Assembly: GCA_022772305.1 (NCBI GenBank)
Contig: JALFAQ010000044.1
Span: 1 to 56,531, forward strand
From: Corynebacterium glucuronolyticum
GTDB taxonomy: Bacteria > Actinomycetota > Actinomycetes > Mycobacteriales > Mycobacteriaceae
Direction: 5' to 3'
Length of the DNA stretch: 56,531 nt
Positions within the stretch are counted from its first letter, which is position 1. Each line of letters opens with the position of its first letter. Positions 1 through 9,181 of this stretch are shown here, in pieces. Below the pieces are notes generated by a model. The model worked only from the letters and a program-made list of their open reading frames with translations, had not been told where the DNA came from and did not search any database. A program made the position numbers and the translations under genes.

Positions 1-49
1 ACGGCCCTAACCTCAGAATCCAGCAACAATAAACCCGCTGGAAAACACC

Positions 50-84
50 GCTACCCGATACACCCCAAACCGTTATCGGGTAGC
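50..84. repeat. Perfect intergenic hairpin near left edge
   Basis: The arms GCTACCCGATA (50-60) and TATCGGGTAGC (74-84) are perfect reverse complements around a 13-base spacer. The next 20 bases repeat the spacer-like text CCCCAAACnGTTA. It lies downstream of the leftward lipoprotein gene's stop and could act as its terminator, but there is no T-run. The rest of bases 1-191 holds no gene that I can support. Confidence 0.55.
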
Positions 85-191
85 CCCCAAACTGTTACCC
101 GACCAACCCGCGACCGCTACTCGAAGGCACTCCGTTACAGAAAGCGGCCATCACGATCGTTGGCGTGGGCCCTCGCAGTAGTATTTACGAT

Positions 192-695
192 CTATAACCC
201 CAAATTCCCAATAACCTCCTCGGCCACAAGCTGCGCCTTCACCGATTGTTCCTGGTCAGTGAGCACAACCACGGCCGTCGCCCCCTTACTCACCGCATAC
301 ACCGCCCCGCCCTCCACGGGCCCGCGCCCGCCATTCCACCCCGTCGGCTCCTCAGCCGGCGATGTCTCCGCCACCGGCGCATAGTGGTCCACCACGGCCC
401 TGGCGCCGCCCTCGCTCGCCATCTCCCGCACAATCACCGTCAGTTGCGGCTCCTCCCAATAGGACCAAAACTGGCATGCCGGCACCTCAAATTGCTTGTC
501 GACGCCCACTCGTAGCACCTTCTGGCCATTTATCTGGGCTACCGCTTGGCTATCCAGGTAGGGGCACTCCCCATCCTCAGCCTGGATTTCCTTAACCACA
601 GGTTCCGTCGCAGGTTCCGTCGCAGGCTCCGGAACCTGCTCAGCGGAACACCCAACCAAAAACAACACGGGTATAAAGGCAAGCCGTTTGAACAT
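192..695 (-). CDS. Secreted lipoprotein, DUF2020-like
   Basis: A 167-residue protein opening with a short basic N-terminus, a hydrophobic stretch and the lipobox LVGC, so it should be lipid-anchored to the outer face of the membrane. A Pro/Glu/Thr-rich linker (about residues 22-38) leads to a globular part with CPYLD and PACQFW segments, which I associate with the corynebacterial DUF2020 family. Function is unknown. I chose the ATG at 695 because it places the signal peptide at the N-terminus; the frame stays open further upstream but only over the divergent kinase gene. The start is 18 bases from that gene, so both promoters overlap. Confidence 0.72.
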   Translation of the reverse strand: MFKRLAFIPVLFLVGCSAEQVPEPATEPATEPVVKEIQAEDGECPYLDSQAVAQINGQKVLRVGVDKQFEVPACQFWSYWEEPQLTVIVREMASEGGARAVVDHYAPVAETSPAEEPTGWNGGRGPVEGGAVYAVSKGATAVVVLTDQEQSVKAQLVAEEVIGNLGL

Positions 696-713
696 AGGGC
701 ATAGGATACCTGT

Positions 714-1922
714 ATGGCCACGAACAGACACGCGCCCGGGTTTTCCTATATAACGGTGGGAATCCACATCATCACCGCCCTCCTCCTCGCCGTCACGGTG
801 GCGACCTCGCTGACCGTCGGCATCCTGGAGTTCATGCAGGTGAGCTTCCTCGCCGTGACCTTCGGCGCGATCTATTACGCAGGCAACCACTTCTTCCACC
901 AGCTCAACTCCACCCAGCACGGCCTGTGGGCGTTTGGCCTGACGGCGCTGTGGATCCTCCTCCTGCCGCACCACCTCTCGGCGGTGTACCTCGTGGCGGC
1001 GCTGTACTTTGTGTACCTGCGCAGTTTCAATTCCCGCACATCGACGGCGGCGATCCTCGGTGCCACGGGCGTCGTCATTGTCGCGAACATTCCAACGGGC
1101 ATCACCGTCGGCTCGGTCGTGGGGCCACTCCTTGGTGGCGCGGTGACGGTCGGCATCGCCTTTGTCTTCCGCTACATGTGGCGGATGGCCGCAGAGAAAG
1201 AGAAGCTTATAGATCAGCTGATGAAGACGCGGTCGCAGTTGGCGCAGACGGAGCACGAGGCCGGCATGGCCGCCGAACGCCAGCGGATCGCCCACGAGAT
1301 CCACGACACGGTCGCCCAGGGCCTCTCCTCCATCCAGATGTTGCTGTCTGTCGCAGAAGCCGACATCAACGCCGGTAAGCCGAAGGAGGAGCCCCTAAAG
1401 AAAATAGCGATCGCCAAGAAGTCTGCAGCTGATAATCTTGCTGAAGCCCGTGCGATGATCGCCGCCCTCCAGCCCGCAGCCCTGACCAAAACAAACCTCG
1501 AGGGCGCGCTCGAGCGCATCGCCGAGAACATCGAGTCTTTCGACGTCAACATCTCCGTCGAGGGCGAGGACCGCCAGCTTCCCATGCGCACGGAGACCAC
1601 TTTGCTCCGCATCGCCCAGGGCGCGCTCAGCAACGTCGTCAAGCATTCGCAGGCCACCGCCGCCCTTGTCACTCTCACCTACGACCCCGACGAGGTACGT
1701 CTCGACGTCGTCGATAACGGCGTCGGCTTCGATCCTGCCCAGGTGGCTGCCCGCCCCCGCGGCCTCGGCCACATCGGCCTCGATGCCATGCGGGAGCGCG
1801 CCCGCGAGGTCGGCGGAACCTTGGCGATAGAATCTACCCCAGGCCAGGGGACAGCAATTAGCGTTGCGGTGCCCATTATCAATACAATGGGGGACGAACG
1901 AAAGGATGAAACACTGTCATGA
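714..1922 (+). CDS. hrrS: Sensor histidine kinase, HrrS-like
   Basis: A 402-residue NarL-class sensor kinase. The first ~155 residues are mostly hydrophobic (about five or six membrane segments) with almost no extracytoplasmic domain. A linker helix leads to the HisKA_3 dimerisation motif ERQRIAHEIHD with phosphoacceptor His about residue 197, then a HATPase_c domain with DNGVGFD and RGLGHIGLDAMRERA. Its stop overlaps the response-regulator start (ATGA). Similarity of the partner to HrrA and nearness to sodA/msrA suggest the heme-responsive HrrSA system known from C. glutamicum and C. diphtheriae. The name rests on family recall and gene order, not on an alignment. Confidence 0.72.
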   Translation: MATNRHAPGFSYITVGIHIITALLLAVTVATSLTVGILEFMQVSFLAVTFGAIYYAGNHFFHQLNSTQHGLWAFGLTALWILLLPHHLSAVYLVAALYFVYLRSFNSRTSTAAILGATGVVIVANIPTGITVGSVVGPLLGGAVTVGIAFVFRYMWRMAAEKEKLIDQLMKTRSQLAQTEHEAGMAAERQRIAHEIHDTVAQGLSSIQMLLSVAEADINAGKPKEEPLKKIAIAKKSAADNLAEARAMIAALQPAALTKTNLEGALERIAENIESFDVNISVEGEDRQLPMRTETTLLRIAQGALSNVVKHSQATAALVTLTYDPDEVRLDVVDNGVGFDPAQVAARPRGLGHIGLDAMRERAREVGGTLAIESTPGQGTAISVAVPIINTMGDERKDETLS

Positions 1923-2557
1923 TCCGCGTCTTGCTTGCCGATGACCACGAAATCGTCCGCATGGGGCTCAAAGCTGTCCTCGACAGTGCCTCCGACATTG
2001 AGGTGGTAGGTGAGGTCGCCACCGCCGAGGATGCCATCGCCGCAGCCCAGCAGGGCAACGTCGACGTCATCCTCATGGACATGCGCTTCGGCGCCGGCGC
2101 CGAGGGCTCCAAGATGCGCACGGGTGCCGATGCCACCGCCGAGATCAAGCGCACGATGAAGAACCCGCCCGCTGTCCTCGTGGTGACCAACTACGACACG
2201 GACGCGGACATCCTTTCCGCCATCGAGGCCGGCGCCCTTGGCTACCTGCTAAAAGATGCCCCGCCGCAGGAGCTCATCGCCGGCGTCCGTTCCGCCGCCG
2301 AGGGCGACACCACGTTGTCCCCCGTCGTCGCCAACCGCTTGATGACGCGCGTCCGTGGCCCCAAGACCACCCTCACCCCCCGTGAGCTCGAGGTCCTTCG
2401 CCTCGTCGCCGCTGGATCCTCCAACAAGGAAATCGGCCGCGTCCTCTTCCTTTCCGAGGCAACGGTGAAGTCCCACCTGGTCCACATTTACGACAAGCTC
2501 GACGCCCGCTCCCGCACCGCCGCCGTCGCCGCCGCCCGCGAGCAGGGCGTGCTCTAG
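1919..2557 (+). CDS. hrrA: LuxR/NarL-type response regulator, HrrA-like
   Basis: A 212-residue response regulator translationally coupled to the kinase by a 4-base overlap. The receiver domain has the acidic pair D8/D9, phosphoacceptor D54 (ILMDMRF) and the conserved Lys in YLLKDAPP. The C-terminal LuxR helix-turn-helix is clear (LTPRELEVLRLVAAGSSNKEIG, then ATVKSHLVHIYDKL). Sequence and length match what I recall of corynebacterial HrrA, which activates heme oxygenase and represses heme synthesis. ChrA-type paralogs are the main alternative. Confidence 0.75.
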   Translation: MIRVLLADDHEIVRMGLKAVLDSASDIEVVGEVATAEDAIAAAQQGNVDVILMDMRFGAGAEGSKMRTGADATAEIKRTMKNPPAVLVVTNYDTDADILSAIEAGALGYLLKDAPPQELIAGVRSAAEGDTTLSPVVANRLMTRVRGPKTTLTPRELEVLRLVAAGSSNKEIGRVLFLSEATVKSHLVHIYDKLDARSRTAAVAAAREQGVL

Positions 2558-2559
2558 CG

Positions 2560-2584
2560 CTTCATCATCGCCGCGGTGATGAAG
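2560..2584 (+). terminator. Hairpin after hrrA
   Basis: CTTCATCA (2560-2567) pairs with TGATGAAG (2577-2584) directly after the hrrA stop. There is no T-run, so it is either a weak terminator or an mRNA 3' stabiliser. Confidence 0.45.
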
Positions 2585-2585
2585 G

Positions 2586-2720
2586 CTAGCTCACGTCGTC
2601 CTTCGGCGTGCGCTTAGCAAACGCGGCTGCGAAGATGATGACTGCGCAGATCCCCAAGACGATCTGCAGCCACAGGGCGTCGGTGATTATGGCTAAGAAT
2701 GCGAAAAACCGCCACCCCAC
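2586..2720 (-). CDS. Possible small membrane peptide or gene remnant
   Basis: A 44-codon leftward reading frame (GTG at 2720) encodes a single hydrophobic helix (LWLQIVLGICAVIIFAAAFA) followed by a charged tail KRTPKDDVS. It resembles a small inner-membrane protein. The proposed start lies in the repeat DNA and lacks a ribosome-binding site, so it may equally be the C-terminus of a lost membrane protein. I do not recognise a family. Confidence 0.3.
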   Translation of the reverse strand: MGWRFFAFLAIITDALWLQIVLGICAVIIFAAAFAKRTPKDDVS

Positions 2721-3040
2721 AAAGTGAGAAGTTTGCGTGTAGCCCTGAACCGCCCGTGACAAAAAGTTACCGTTTTGTTGCTGCAGATGTGCGGAAACAC
2801 CAGGTGGTCAAACCTGCTACCCCACAAACAGTTACCTTTTTGTCACGGGCTCAATCCCCGGCGGGCAGGAAACCCCACCACACAAAGCGAGAAGTTTGCG
2901 TGTAGCCCTGAACCGCCCGTGACAAAAGTTACCGCTCTGCCCGCCAACCGGACGCAACCCCAGGCGCTCAAACCCGCCACCCCACTAACAGTTACCTTTT
3001 GTCACGGGCTCAATCCCCGGCGGGCAGGAAACCCCAACCC
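2709..3040. repeat. Tandem ~163-bp repeat carrying two long hairpins
   Basis: Two copies of a unit with a 163-base period. Each starts with a conserved lead (AAGTTTGCGTGTAGCCCTGA), then a hairpin bounded by GCCCGTGAC and GTCACGGGC (2752-2850 and 2915-3009), then CTCAATCCCCGGCGGGCAGG. In the first hairpin the arms carry five A and five T; in the second, four A and four T, so the change is compensated. The loop contains a second conserved core (CCAGG...ACC(T/C)GC). Related hairpins occur at 13911-14003 and 40817-40905. Confidence 0.8.
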
Positions 3041-3060
3041 CGCAAAGCGCGCATATAAAA

Positions 3061-3086
3061 AGCGACCTCCCAAAGGGAGGCCGCAA
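3061..3086 (-). terminator. Terminator of the DUF6474-like gene
   Basis: CCTCCC (3066-3071) pairs with GGGAGG (3075-3080), extended by GCG/CGC. Read leftwards it is followed by CTTTTTATA. It lies 20 bases beyond the stop of the leftward gene at 3102-3713. Confidence 0.75.
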
Positions 3087-3101
3087 AAACAAGCTCAAAT
3101 A

Positions 3102-3713
3102 TTAAGCCCGCAGCTTCTCGTCAATCTGCGAGGCGATGAGATCCAGGTCTTTGCTAATCGAGCGGTGTGTGGCGCGACGCTGGTCCGGCGTCATGTGCTC
3201 GGCGTTATCCACGGCCTGCTCGAGATCGTCGAGTCGCACGTCCACGTCCTTCTTAAACCCGACGGGCAGCCCCTCCACCTCGCGCAGGGCATCCATGCGC
3301 ACCTTCAGTGGAGCGCCGTGCCCGCCGCGGCTTGCCAGGTCAGCGCCGCTAAACCCCAGCTTGGAGGCCTGGCGGTTGATATTCTGCTCGCGCCACTGGG
3401 TAACGGCCCGGTAGATGAGCGGGATCGCCAGGGGAGCGAGCGCCCGCAGCGCACCCGCGTAGCGGTTCACGTTGTCCTTATTAAAGCGGCCGGCGCGGAT
3501 CTTCGCCAGCTCCTGCTTGGCGAGTTTCGTGTCTTCCTTGAAGCGCTTCTTCTCCATCTTGGCGTTGTGCTTTGCCAGGCTCTTTTCGTGCTTCATGAGC
3601 AGTTTATTGAGCTTGAGCTCGTTCTTGGAATCGGCTTTTGCGCGGGCCTCGGCGGCCTTGATCTCAGCCTTGGTCTTGGCACGTGCTTTGCGGATAGCTC
3701 CGAAAAGTCCCAC
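3102..3713 (-). CDS. DUF6474-like coiled-coil protein
   Basis: A 203-residue basic protein. Residues ~5-80 are Lys/Ala/Glu-rich and strongly predicted coiled coil. A short hydrophobic stretch around residues 90-105 (ALAPLAIPLIYRAV) could touch the membrane, and the tail is charged and helical (DLDLIASQIDEKL). I recall this as a conserved corynebacterial family (DUF6474) of unknown function. It is monocistronic, convergent with hrrA, and followed by a clear terminator. Confidence 0.65.
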   Translation of the reverse strand: MGLFGAIRKARAKTKAEIKAAEARAKADSKNELKLNKLLMKHEKSLAKHNAKMEKKRFKEDTKLAKQELAKIRAGRFNKDNVNRYAGALRALAPLAIPLIYRAVTQWREQNINRQASKLGFSGADLASRGGHGAPLKVRMDALREVEGLPVGFKKDVDVRLDDLEQAVDNAEHMTPDQRRATHRSISKDLDLIASQIDEKLRA

Positions 3714-3806
3714 GGGTGCTCCTTTAAGAATTCGTCAATGGTACCCCTCCACCTTACCCGGAACTGATCTGTTCACGTGGAGCAGCACGGGATATAGTCT
3801 ATTGGC

Positions 3807-5189
3807 GTGGTCCACGCGTCAGATTTGGTGGGGTGCCGGTTTAAGGGTGTGCAGCGTCGCCGGTTCCCCGATGCGCCGTACCCGCCCGAAGGCATTGCCC
3901 GCCGCGAGCGTCGCGACCAGGCTAAAAACCACCTATTCACTACCCTCCCCACAAAGAAGGCCATCGGCGACAAAGGAACCTTCACCCGCGCAGACGCAAA
4001 CGGGGATTTCTTCGACACGCTCGAGCTCATGGCCGCGCAAACAACGCTCATCACCAGCCCCTACCTCGACTGCGAGGCCCTCGTCCGCTGGGGCGACGCG
4101 TACGCCCCGCTCGTCCTGAGCACGCACAAGCTCCTCTACCCCGCAAAAACCCCCACCGAGGTCATCTCCACCCAGCGCGTCGGCCTCGGCAAGCCCGTCA
4201 AGGCCAAGCTCACCCCCCGTCACCACACGTACGACGGCTACCGCATCAGCCTCGCCGCCCGCGAGCTCGCCCGCCTCGGCCACGCCTCAGACGTCGCCCT
4301 TGTCGCAGGTCAGGACCTCAGCCTCTGCGCCGTCATTGAAACCGCGCCGCTTGCGGTGCCCACCGACCGCGCCCTTGCCACCCCCGAACCGACGGGCCCC
4401 CGCCGCGTCAAGGAGTGCGATGGGTGCCGTTTCTGGTTCGACTGCAAGGAGATCCTCGAGGCCCGCGACGACATCTCGCTCTTCCTCCCCGGCGACAAAG
4501 CCCGCCCCTACATGCAGCGCGGCATCCACACCGTCGACGCCCTTATCGCCTCTGGTCACCGCCTCGCCGCCGCCTGGCGCGCCGGCATCCCCGCCTTACG
4601 GAAGGTGCCCCCCTCCGCCCCGCTTTTCGACGTCATGGTCGACGTGGACATGGAAGCCTACCTCAATTTCGGCGTCTACCTCTGGGGCACCTATGACCAG
4701 CACACCTATCGGCCCTTCGCCACCTGGGGCGACCTCGGCGGCGAGGCCGAGGCCAAAAACTTTGCCAATTTCTGGTCTTACCTCATGGACATGCGCGCCT
4801 CCTCCACCTCCTTCGCCGCCTTCTGCTACGCCTCTGGTGGCGAAAACCACTGGCTGCGCACCTCCGCCAAGAAGTTCGCCGGCTTCCCCGGCGTCCCCAG
4901 CGTCGAGGAGGTCAACGCCTTCATCTCCTCCGGCCAGTGGATCGACGTCTTCAAGCTGGTGAAAAGCCAGCTCGTCGGCCCGACGGGCCTGGGCCTCAAG
5001 GTCGTCGCCCCGCTGGCGGGCTTTACCTGGGAGGAGGAAGGTATCGACGGCGAGGAGTCGATCGAGCTCTACCGCGCAGGCGAAACAGACCGCCTGCTCC
5101 GCTACAACCGTGACGATTGCATCGCCACCTCCGCCGTCCGCCACTGGCTCGCCCAGGGCGCGCCGGGAATCCCCGATCTTAACCCCTAA
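3807..5189 (+). CDS. TM0106-family RecB-like nuclease (RNase H-fold)
   Basis: A 460-residue protein with GTG start. The middle has a Cys cluster (CDGCRFWFDC, about residues 205-214), as in RecB/Cas4-like proteins that bind an iron-sulfur cluster. The C-terminal half is a DEDD/RNase H-fold exonuclease-like domain: acidic strand VMVDVDMEAY, then LLRYNRDDCIATSAVRHWL, the typical YNxxDC ending of this family. It probably degrades or processes nucleic acid; the substrate is unknown. It stands alone between a divergent gene and an ATPase relic. Confidence 0.75.
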   Translation: MVHASDLVGCRFKGVQRRRFPDAPYPPEGIARRERRDQAKNHLFTTLPTKKAIGDKGTFTRADANGDFFDTLELMAAQTTLITSPYLDCEALVRWGDAYAPLVLSTHKLLYPAKTPTEVISTQRVGLGKPVKAKLTPRHHTYDGYRISLAARELARLGHASDVALVAGQDLSLCAVIETAPLAVPTDRALATPEPTGPRRVKECDGCRFWFDCKEILEARDDISLFLPGDKARPYMQRGIHTVDALIASGHRLAAAWRAGIPALRKVPPSAPLFDVMVDVDMEAYLNFGVYLWGTYDQHTYRPFATWGDLGGEAEAKNFANFWSYLMDMRASSTSFAAFCYASGGENHWLRTSAKKFAGFPGVPSVEEVNAFISSGQWIDVFKLVKSQLVGPTGLGLKVVAPLAGFTWEEEGIDGEESIELYRAGETDRLLRYNRDDCIATSAVRHWLAQGAPGIPDLNP

Positions 5190-5235
5190 GTCTGCAGGTC
5201 ACAGCGGAGTTATAAAAGTCGGCTACACTAGGGGC

Positions 5236-6326
5236 ATGACGTTTGTCCGTAATCCGTACAGAGCTACCCTTGGTGCGAACCCGCCGATGCTGGTGGGGCG
5301 TGAGGGTCTGCGATCGTGCGCTCCGTAATGGACCAGGGACACACGAGCGGATCTCCCTCGTCTCGGGCCCGCGTGGTGTTGGCAAGACTGTGCTTCTCAA
5401 CAAGTTTGAGGAAGTCGGTCGTACACACTCGTGGTGGGTGATCTCGGAGACAGCATCGCACGGATTTATCGAGCGGATTCGCGACGCCGCGTACCAGATC
5501 GCGGTTGAGCAGCTGCGTTCCAGTAGAACGCGCATCCGTGGAATCTCCCTCCCGCATGGGTTCGGAGTTACCCTGGAAGATGCGGAAAACGTTGACCGAT
5601 CTTCTCACCCTGCAGTCGGAAATCGATCGCCACCTCGGACAAGAGCCGGTGGGTGTCTTCATTACACTGGACGAGGTCATCGAGGTTGGCACCACGATCC
5701 AACACCTAGTTCGAGAAGATCGCGAAATCGCCGTCGCCATGGCAGGCATTCCCAGTGCGGTGAAACCGCTATTGGCAAGCGACGCTGGCTCTAATCCCGT
5801 GACGTTCCTTCGCCGCGCCAATATGATCGAGCTCGGTCTGGTTAGCGACGACGAATCACGCCGGGCCCTGGAAGAACCACTGCTTGATCTCGCTTTTTCC
5901 TGGGAACCAGCCGCACTTGACCAGGCCGTAAAGGCATGTGCCGGCTATCCGTTTATGATTCAGCTCGTCGGCCAAGAGGCATTCCTTTGCAGGGAAGGTA
6001 ACGCCATCACCGCTTCCTCAGTCGCTCGGAGCCTCCCCGTCGCACGCAGAAAGCTCGGCCAACTCGTCCACGAACCCGCACTTGCCGATCTCTCTGAGAA
6101 GGATCGCCAGTTCCTCGCCGTCATGGCGCGCAACGACGGCCCAGCCCGCACATCAGACATCGCGGATCATCTTGGAGTTGGCGCGTCATATGTGAGCGTT
6201 TATCGCGCACGCCTCATAGAAGCGGGAATCATTGCGGCTCCAAGCTACGGCCACGTTGATTTCGAACTCCCCTATCTACGTGATTACATCCGCAACCAGG
6301 AGTGGTCAAAGGAGGATTTCGCCTGA
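5236..6326 (+). pseudogene. Frameshifted AAA ATPase with winged-helix C-terminus
   Basis: Three frames must be joined to read one ATPase. The first (ATG at 5236) gives NPYRATLGANPPMLVGREGL and stops at 5328. The second carries the Walker A GPRGVGKT and continues to about 5580. The third carries the rest (VGVFITLDEV as Walker B, then GYPFMIQLVG and a terminal helix-turn-helix, TSDIADHLGVGASYVSVYRARL). This order (P-loop ATPase plus C-terminal DNA-binding domain) is typical of archaeal/actinobacterial AAA_16-type or DUF4143-like ATPases. Two frameshifts make it inactive unless they are sequencing errors. Confidence 0.75.
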
Positions 6327-6392
6327 TAGGAGCTGAGTTCTAAAAGTTCTAAAAGGTTATAAAAGCAGACTTGCGGACAATTTTGCTGAAAC

Positions 6393-6436
6393 TATACTTT
6401 CAACAATTCGTAAAACTGCCGAAACCTGAAAGTATA
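6393..6436. terminator. Bidirectional hairpin between convergent genes
   Basis: TATACTTTC (6393-6401) and GAAAGTATA (6428-6436) form a 9-bp stem with a 26-base loop, exactly between the ATPase relic and the converging membrane gene. It probably serves as a shared terminator, though the loop is long. Confidence 0.4.
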
Positions 6437-6437
6437 T

Positions 6438-7556
6438 TTACAGCGTCAGCGCCCACACGGCCACCACGGTCAAGACGCCACCGGCTACCTGCCACCAGGG
6501 GTTGTAGCGCGCCAGACCAGGTTTCTCCGCTTCACCCGAGATCACCGCCTGCTGCTCCCTGCGTGACACAAACTCCGCGGGCAGGAACATCGCCAACGAA
6601 GCCACCGCCAGCACCGGAAAGCCCGCGAGCAGTCCCAGGTTGGTGAGCACCACCCGGTAGTACGCCCCGCGGTTGTGCGCGTACATGCCGGCCCGTACCG
6701 CGCCGGGCCCGCCGCCCATTCGCGAGGGCAGGAGGAAGCTCATGGCACCGATGAGCAGCTGCCCGATGAACCCGATGACCAGCGCCTCCGTCGGAACCAC
6801 GCCCGAAAACGCATATGTAACCAGCCCGCCGATGAGCCACACGATCGACGCCGCTATCGTCAGCGCCGCATACCCCACGCGGTCGCGTGGATCTCGCAGT
6901 ACGGTGGCGATCTCCCGTGCCCAGCCGACGCACGCCCACAGCCAGCCCAAAACGTACACGACGAGCCCCACCGCAGACACAGGCACAAGCACAACACCCG
7001 CAGTGAGCAGCGCAATCGCCACCTCTATCCGCGAGGACTTCATCTGCGTCCGCCACACCATCGGCAGCATCAGGGCGAGCGTCGAAAGCGCCGTGATCCC
7101 CACGAACCCCAGCACCATAAACGCCACGTGTACGTCCATCCGTTCCAGCACGCCCGCCCCGGCGCCAACCACGAAACACGCCGCCGCAATCACGAACCCA
7201 AGCACGGAACTGGAAAAGCGGCGCCCCGGCCGATATTGCCGAGCCAGCCGCCAGCCGTGGTACAGCAATACACCCACGGCCCCCGCGGCGCCCCCGCAGA
7301 ACAGCGCGAAGAGCTCCACAGCCTGTCCCACAAACATGAGCGCAATAAATGCATTCAACACCAGCACCCGCGGCACCGCGTCCGTTTTGCACGCCATGAA
7401 CTTGTCTGTCCAGTGCTGTGACCAGTACACAATCGATGTCGTCACCGCGCCGAGTGTGAACGCGTGGATGACAAACCAGCGTTGCCCGGCTGTCGCACTC
7501 AACACGATAACCGCGACGAACCACGCCATCACCGGTGCCAGGGCCTTCGTTTTCAT
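6438..7556 (-). CDS. Polytopic membrane protein related to copper-oxidase/NnrS-type membrane domains
   Basis: About 372 residues, almost entirely hydrophobic with roughly 10-12 membrane helices. Conserved-looking stretches are HAFTLGAVTTSIVYWSQHW near the N-terminus and QLLIGAMSFLLPSRMGGGPG with NRGAYYRVVLTNLGLL towards the end. I associate these with the membrane domain fused to copper oxidases/nitrite reductases in actinobacteria. No cupredoxin domain follows here, so this is a stand-alone membrane part and its job is uncertain. I prefer ATG at 7556; a TTG 18 bases upstream is possible. Confidence 0.6.
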   Translation of the reverse strand: MKTKALAPVMAWFVAVIVLSATAGQRWFVIHAFTLGAVTTSIVYWSQHWTDKFMACKTDAVPRVLVLNAFIALMFVGQAVELFALFCGGAAGAVGVLLYHGWRLARQYRPGRRFSSSVLGFVIAAACFVVGAGAGVLERMDVHVAFMVLGFVGITALSTLALMLPMVWRTQMKSSRIEVAIALLTAGVVLVPVSAVGLVVYVLGWLWACVGWAREIATVLRDPRDRVGYAALTIAASIVWLIGGLVTYAFSGVVPTEALVIGFIGQLLIGAMSFLLPSRMGGGPGAVRAGMYAHNRGAYYRVVLTNLGLLAGFPVLAVASLAMFLPAEFVSRREQQAVISGEAEKPGLARYNPWWQVAGGVLTVVAVWALTL

Positions 7557-7627
7557 ATAGTCAACAGTAGACAAAAGGAACGAAAGTACATTGCTCCCCA
7601 GGTCACCGCGCCCCTACTGTGGGCACC

Positions 7628-7825
7628 ATGCAAAAAGACACGACCCTCCTCATCGGCCTCTGGATCTTCATGGCGGTAGCTCTTGCCTTCTTCATCTGGC
7701 TGGGCTGGGACGCACTCTCCATAGGGATCATCATCTTCCCCCTGTTTGTTCTGAATGTCGTCTTCACCACCCGCCGTTTGGGCATAAAAAACGCGACACC
7801 CAAGCGGGTGCCGCGCACAAACTAG
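7628..7825 (+). CDS. Small two-helix membrane protein
   Basis: A 65-residue protein with two hydrophobic segments (LLIGLWIFMAVALAFFIWLG and LSIGIIIFPLFVLNVVFTT) and a basic tail. It is divergent from the membrane protein to its left and converges on sodA. ATG at 7628 is chosen; an in-frame GTG lies 9 bases upstream. The family is not recognised. Confidence 0.6.
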   Translation: MQKDTTLLIGLWIFMAVALAFFIWLGWDALSIGIIIFPLFVLNVVFTTRRLGIKNATPKRVPRTN

Positions 7826-7826
7826 C

Positions 7827-7842
7827 AGGTTCGCCAGAACCT
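7827..7842. terminator. Short hairpin between small ORF and sodA
   Basis: AGGTTC (7827-7832) and GAACCT (7837-7842) with a 4-base loop sit between two convergent stops. No T-run on either side. Confidence 0.4.
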
Positions 7843-7844
7843 AC

Positions 7845-8450
7845 TTAGGCCTTCGCTGCAGCGTAACGCTCTGCAACGTCGTCCCAGTTGAAGACGTTCC
7901 AGACGGCCTTGACGTAGTCGGCCTTGACGTTCTTGTACTGGAGGTAGAAGGCGTGCTCCCACATATCGAGCATGAGCAGCGGGGTGAAGTTAACGGAGAT
8001 GTTTCCCTGCTGGTCGGTGAGCTGCTCGATGATGAGGTGGCCGGAGATGTGGTCGTAGCCGAGCACTGCCCAGCCGGAACCCTGCAGGCCGGTAGCTACT
8101 GCAGAGAAATGGGCCTTGAACTGATCGAAGGAGCCGAAGTCGGCCTTGATAGCCTCAGCCAGCTCGCCGGTCGGCTCGCCGCCACCATTGGGGGAGAGGT
8201 TCTTCCAGAAGATGGAGTGGTTGGTGTGGCCACCGAGGTTGAACGCAAGGTTCTTGGTGTAAGCGCGGATCTTGTCGGCGTTAGCCTCGCCAGCGCGCTC
8301 CTCCTCGAGCGCCTTGAGTGCAGCGTTGGCGCCCTTGACGTAACCAGCGTGGTGCTTGGAGTGGTGCAGCTCCATAATCTCCGCGGAGATGTGGGGCTCA
8401 AGTGCGTCGTATGCGTAATCAAGCTCGGGAAGTGTGTAAACCTCAGTCAT
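7845..8450 (-). CDS. sodA: Superoxide dismutase (Mn/Fe type)
   Basis: A 201-residue superoxide dismutase, which turns superoxide into hydrogen peroxide and oxygen in the cytoplasm. The four metal ligands are all present: H29 (MELHHSKHH), H78 ([10 protein letters not shown]), D162 and H166 (LDMWEHAF). Length and motifs are normal. The start at 8450 follows an AAAGGA ribosome-binding site. It is divergent from msrA, so the two oxidative-stress genes share a ~108-base promoter region. Confidence 0.96.
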   Translation of the reverse strand: MTEVYTLPELDYAYDALEPHISAEIMELHHSKHHAGYVKGANAALKALEEERAGEANADKIRAYTKNLAFNLGGHTNHSIFWKNLSPNGGGEPTGELAEAIKADFGSFDQFKAHFSAVATGLQGSGWAVLGYDHISGHLIIEQLTDQQGNISVNFTPLLMLDMWEHAFYLQYKNVKADYVKAVWNVFNWDDVAERYAAAKA

Positions 8451-8558
8451 AGTGATCGTCCTTTCTCATTGTTGACGTGACCCCCATAGTAGGCAATTTT
8501 TCGCGCTTGTAAAGGCCTATTTTTCCCACACCCCTCTGACCAGGGGTAAGGTTGCCCT

Positions 8559-9158
8559 ATGTTCTTCAATAAACCTGTCATGCCCACCCCCTCCGAGGCC
8601 CTCAAGGGCGGAAACTCACCCGTCCACCCCGACCCCTCTTCGCTTCTCGACGTCCCGGGGCCGGCAATCCTCTTCGGTCTCGGTTGCTTCTGGGGCGTCG
8701 AAAAGCTCTTTGCTCACACCCCCGGCGTCACCTCCACCTCCGTCGGCTACGCCGGCGGCTACACCCCCAACCCCACCTACCGCGAGGTCTGCACCGGCCG
8801 CACCGGCCACGCCGAGGTCGTCCGCGTCGTTTATGATCCTGCCCAGGTCTCCTTCGAAGACCTCGTCAAGATCGCCCTCGAGGCCCACGACCCCACCCAG
8901 GGCTACCGCCAGGGCAACGACGTCGGCACCCAGTACCGCTCCTGCATCTTCACCGAAACCGAGGACCAGGCCGACACCGCCCGCGCCATCCTTGCCAGCT
9001 ACGCCCCCAAGCTCAAAGCCGCCGGCTTCGGCGATGTCACCACCGAAATCCGCTCCGGCGTCGACTACTACCTTGCCGAGGAAGAGCACCAGCAGTACCT
9101 CCGCAAAAACCCCGGCGGCTACTGCCCGGTCCACGCCACCGGCATCGCCTGCAGCTAG
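8559..9158 (+). CDS. msrA: Peptide methionine sulfoxide reductase A
   Basis: A 199-residue MsrA that reduces methionine-S-sulfoxide in proteins, using thioredoxin. The catalytic GCFWG motif carries Cys43, and the family signatures GYAGG, GHAEVV and YLAEEEHQQYL are present. A C-terminal PGGYCPVHATGIACS provides the resolving cysteines. Its N-terminal ~35-residue extension, usual in actinobacterial MsrA, is present. It is divergent from sodA. Confidence 0.95.
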   Translation: MFFNKPVMPTPSEALKGGNSPVHPDPSSLLDVPGPAILFGLGCFWGVEKLFAHTPGVTSTSVGYAGGYTPNPTYREVCTGRTGHAEVVRVVYDPAQVSFEDLVKIALEAHDPTQGYRQGNDVGTQYRSCIFTETEDQADTARAILASYAPKLKAAGFGDVTTEIRSGVDYYLAEEEHQQYLRKNPGGYCPVHATGIACS

Positions 9159-9181
9159 GCCCGGAACTCTCCCTCCGTTTG

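Noticed and set aside
192..1304. Leftward frame of 370 codons reaching far upstream of the lipoprotein
   Set aside because: Its upstream 200 codons lie antisense to the well-supported histidine kinase; the lipobox signal peptide fixes the start at 695.
2709..3040. CRISPR-like array
   Set aside because: Only two long units, each with an internal hairpin and repeat-like spacers; no cas genes in the window.
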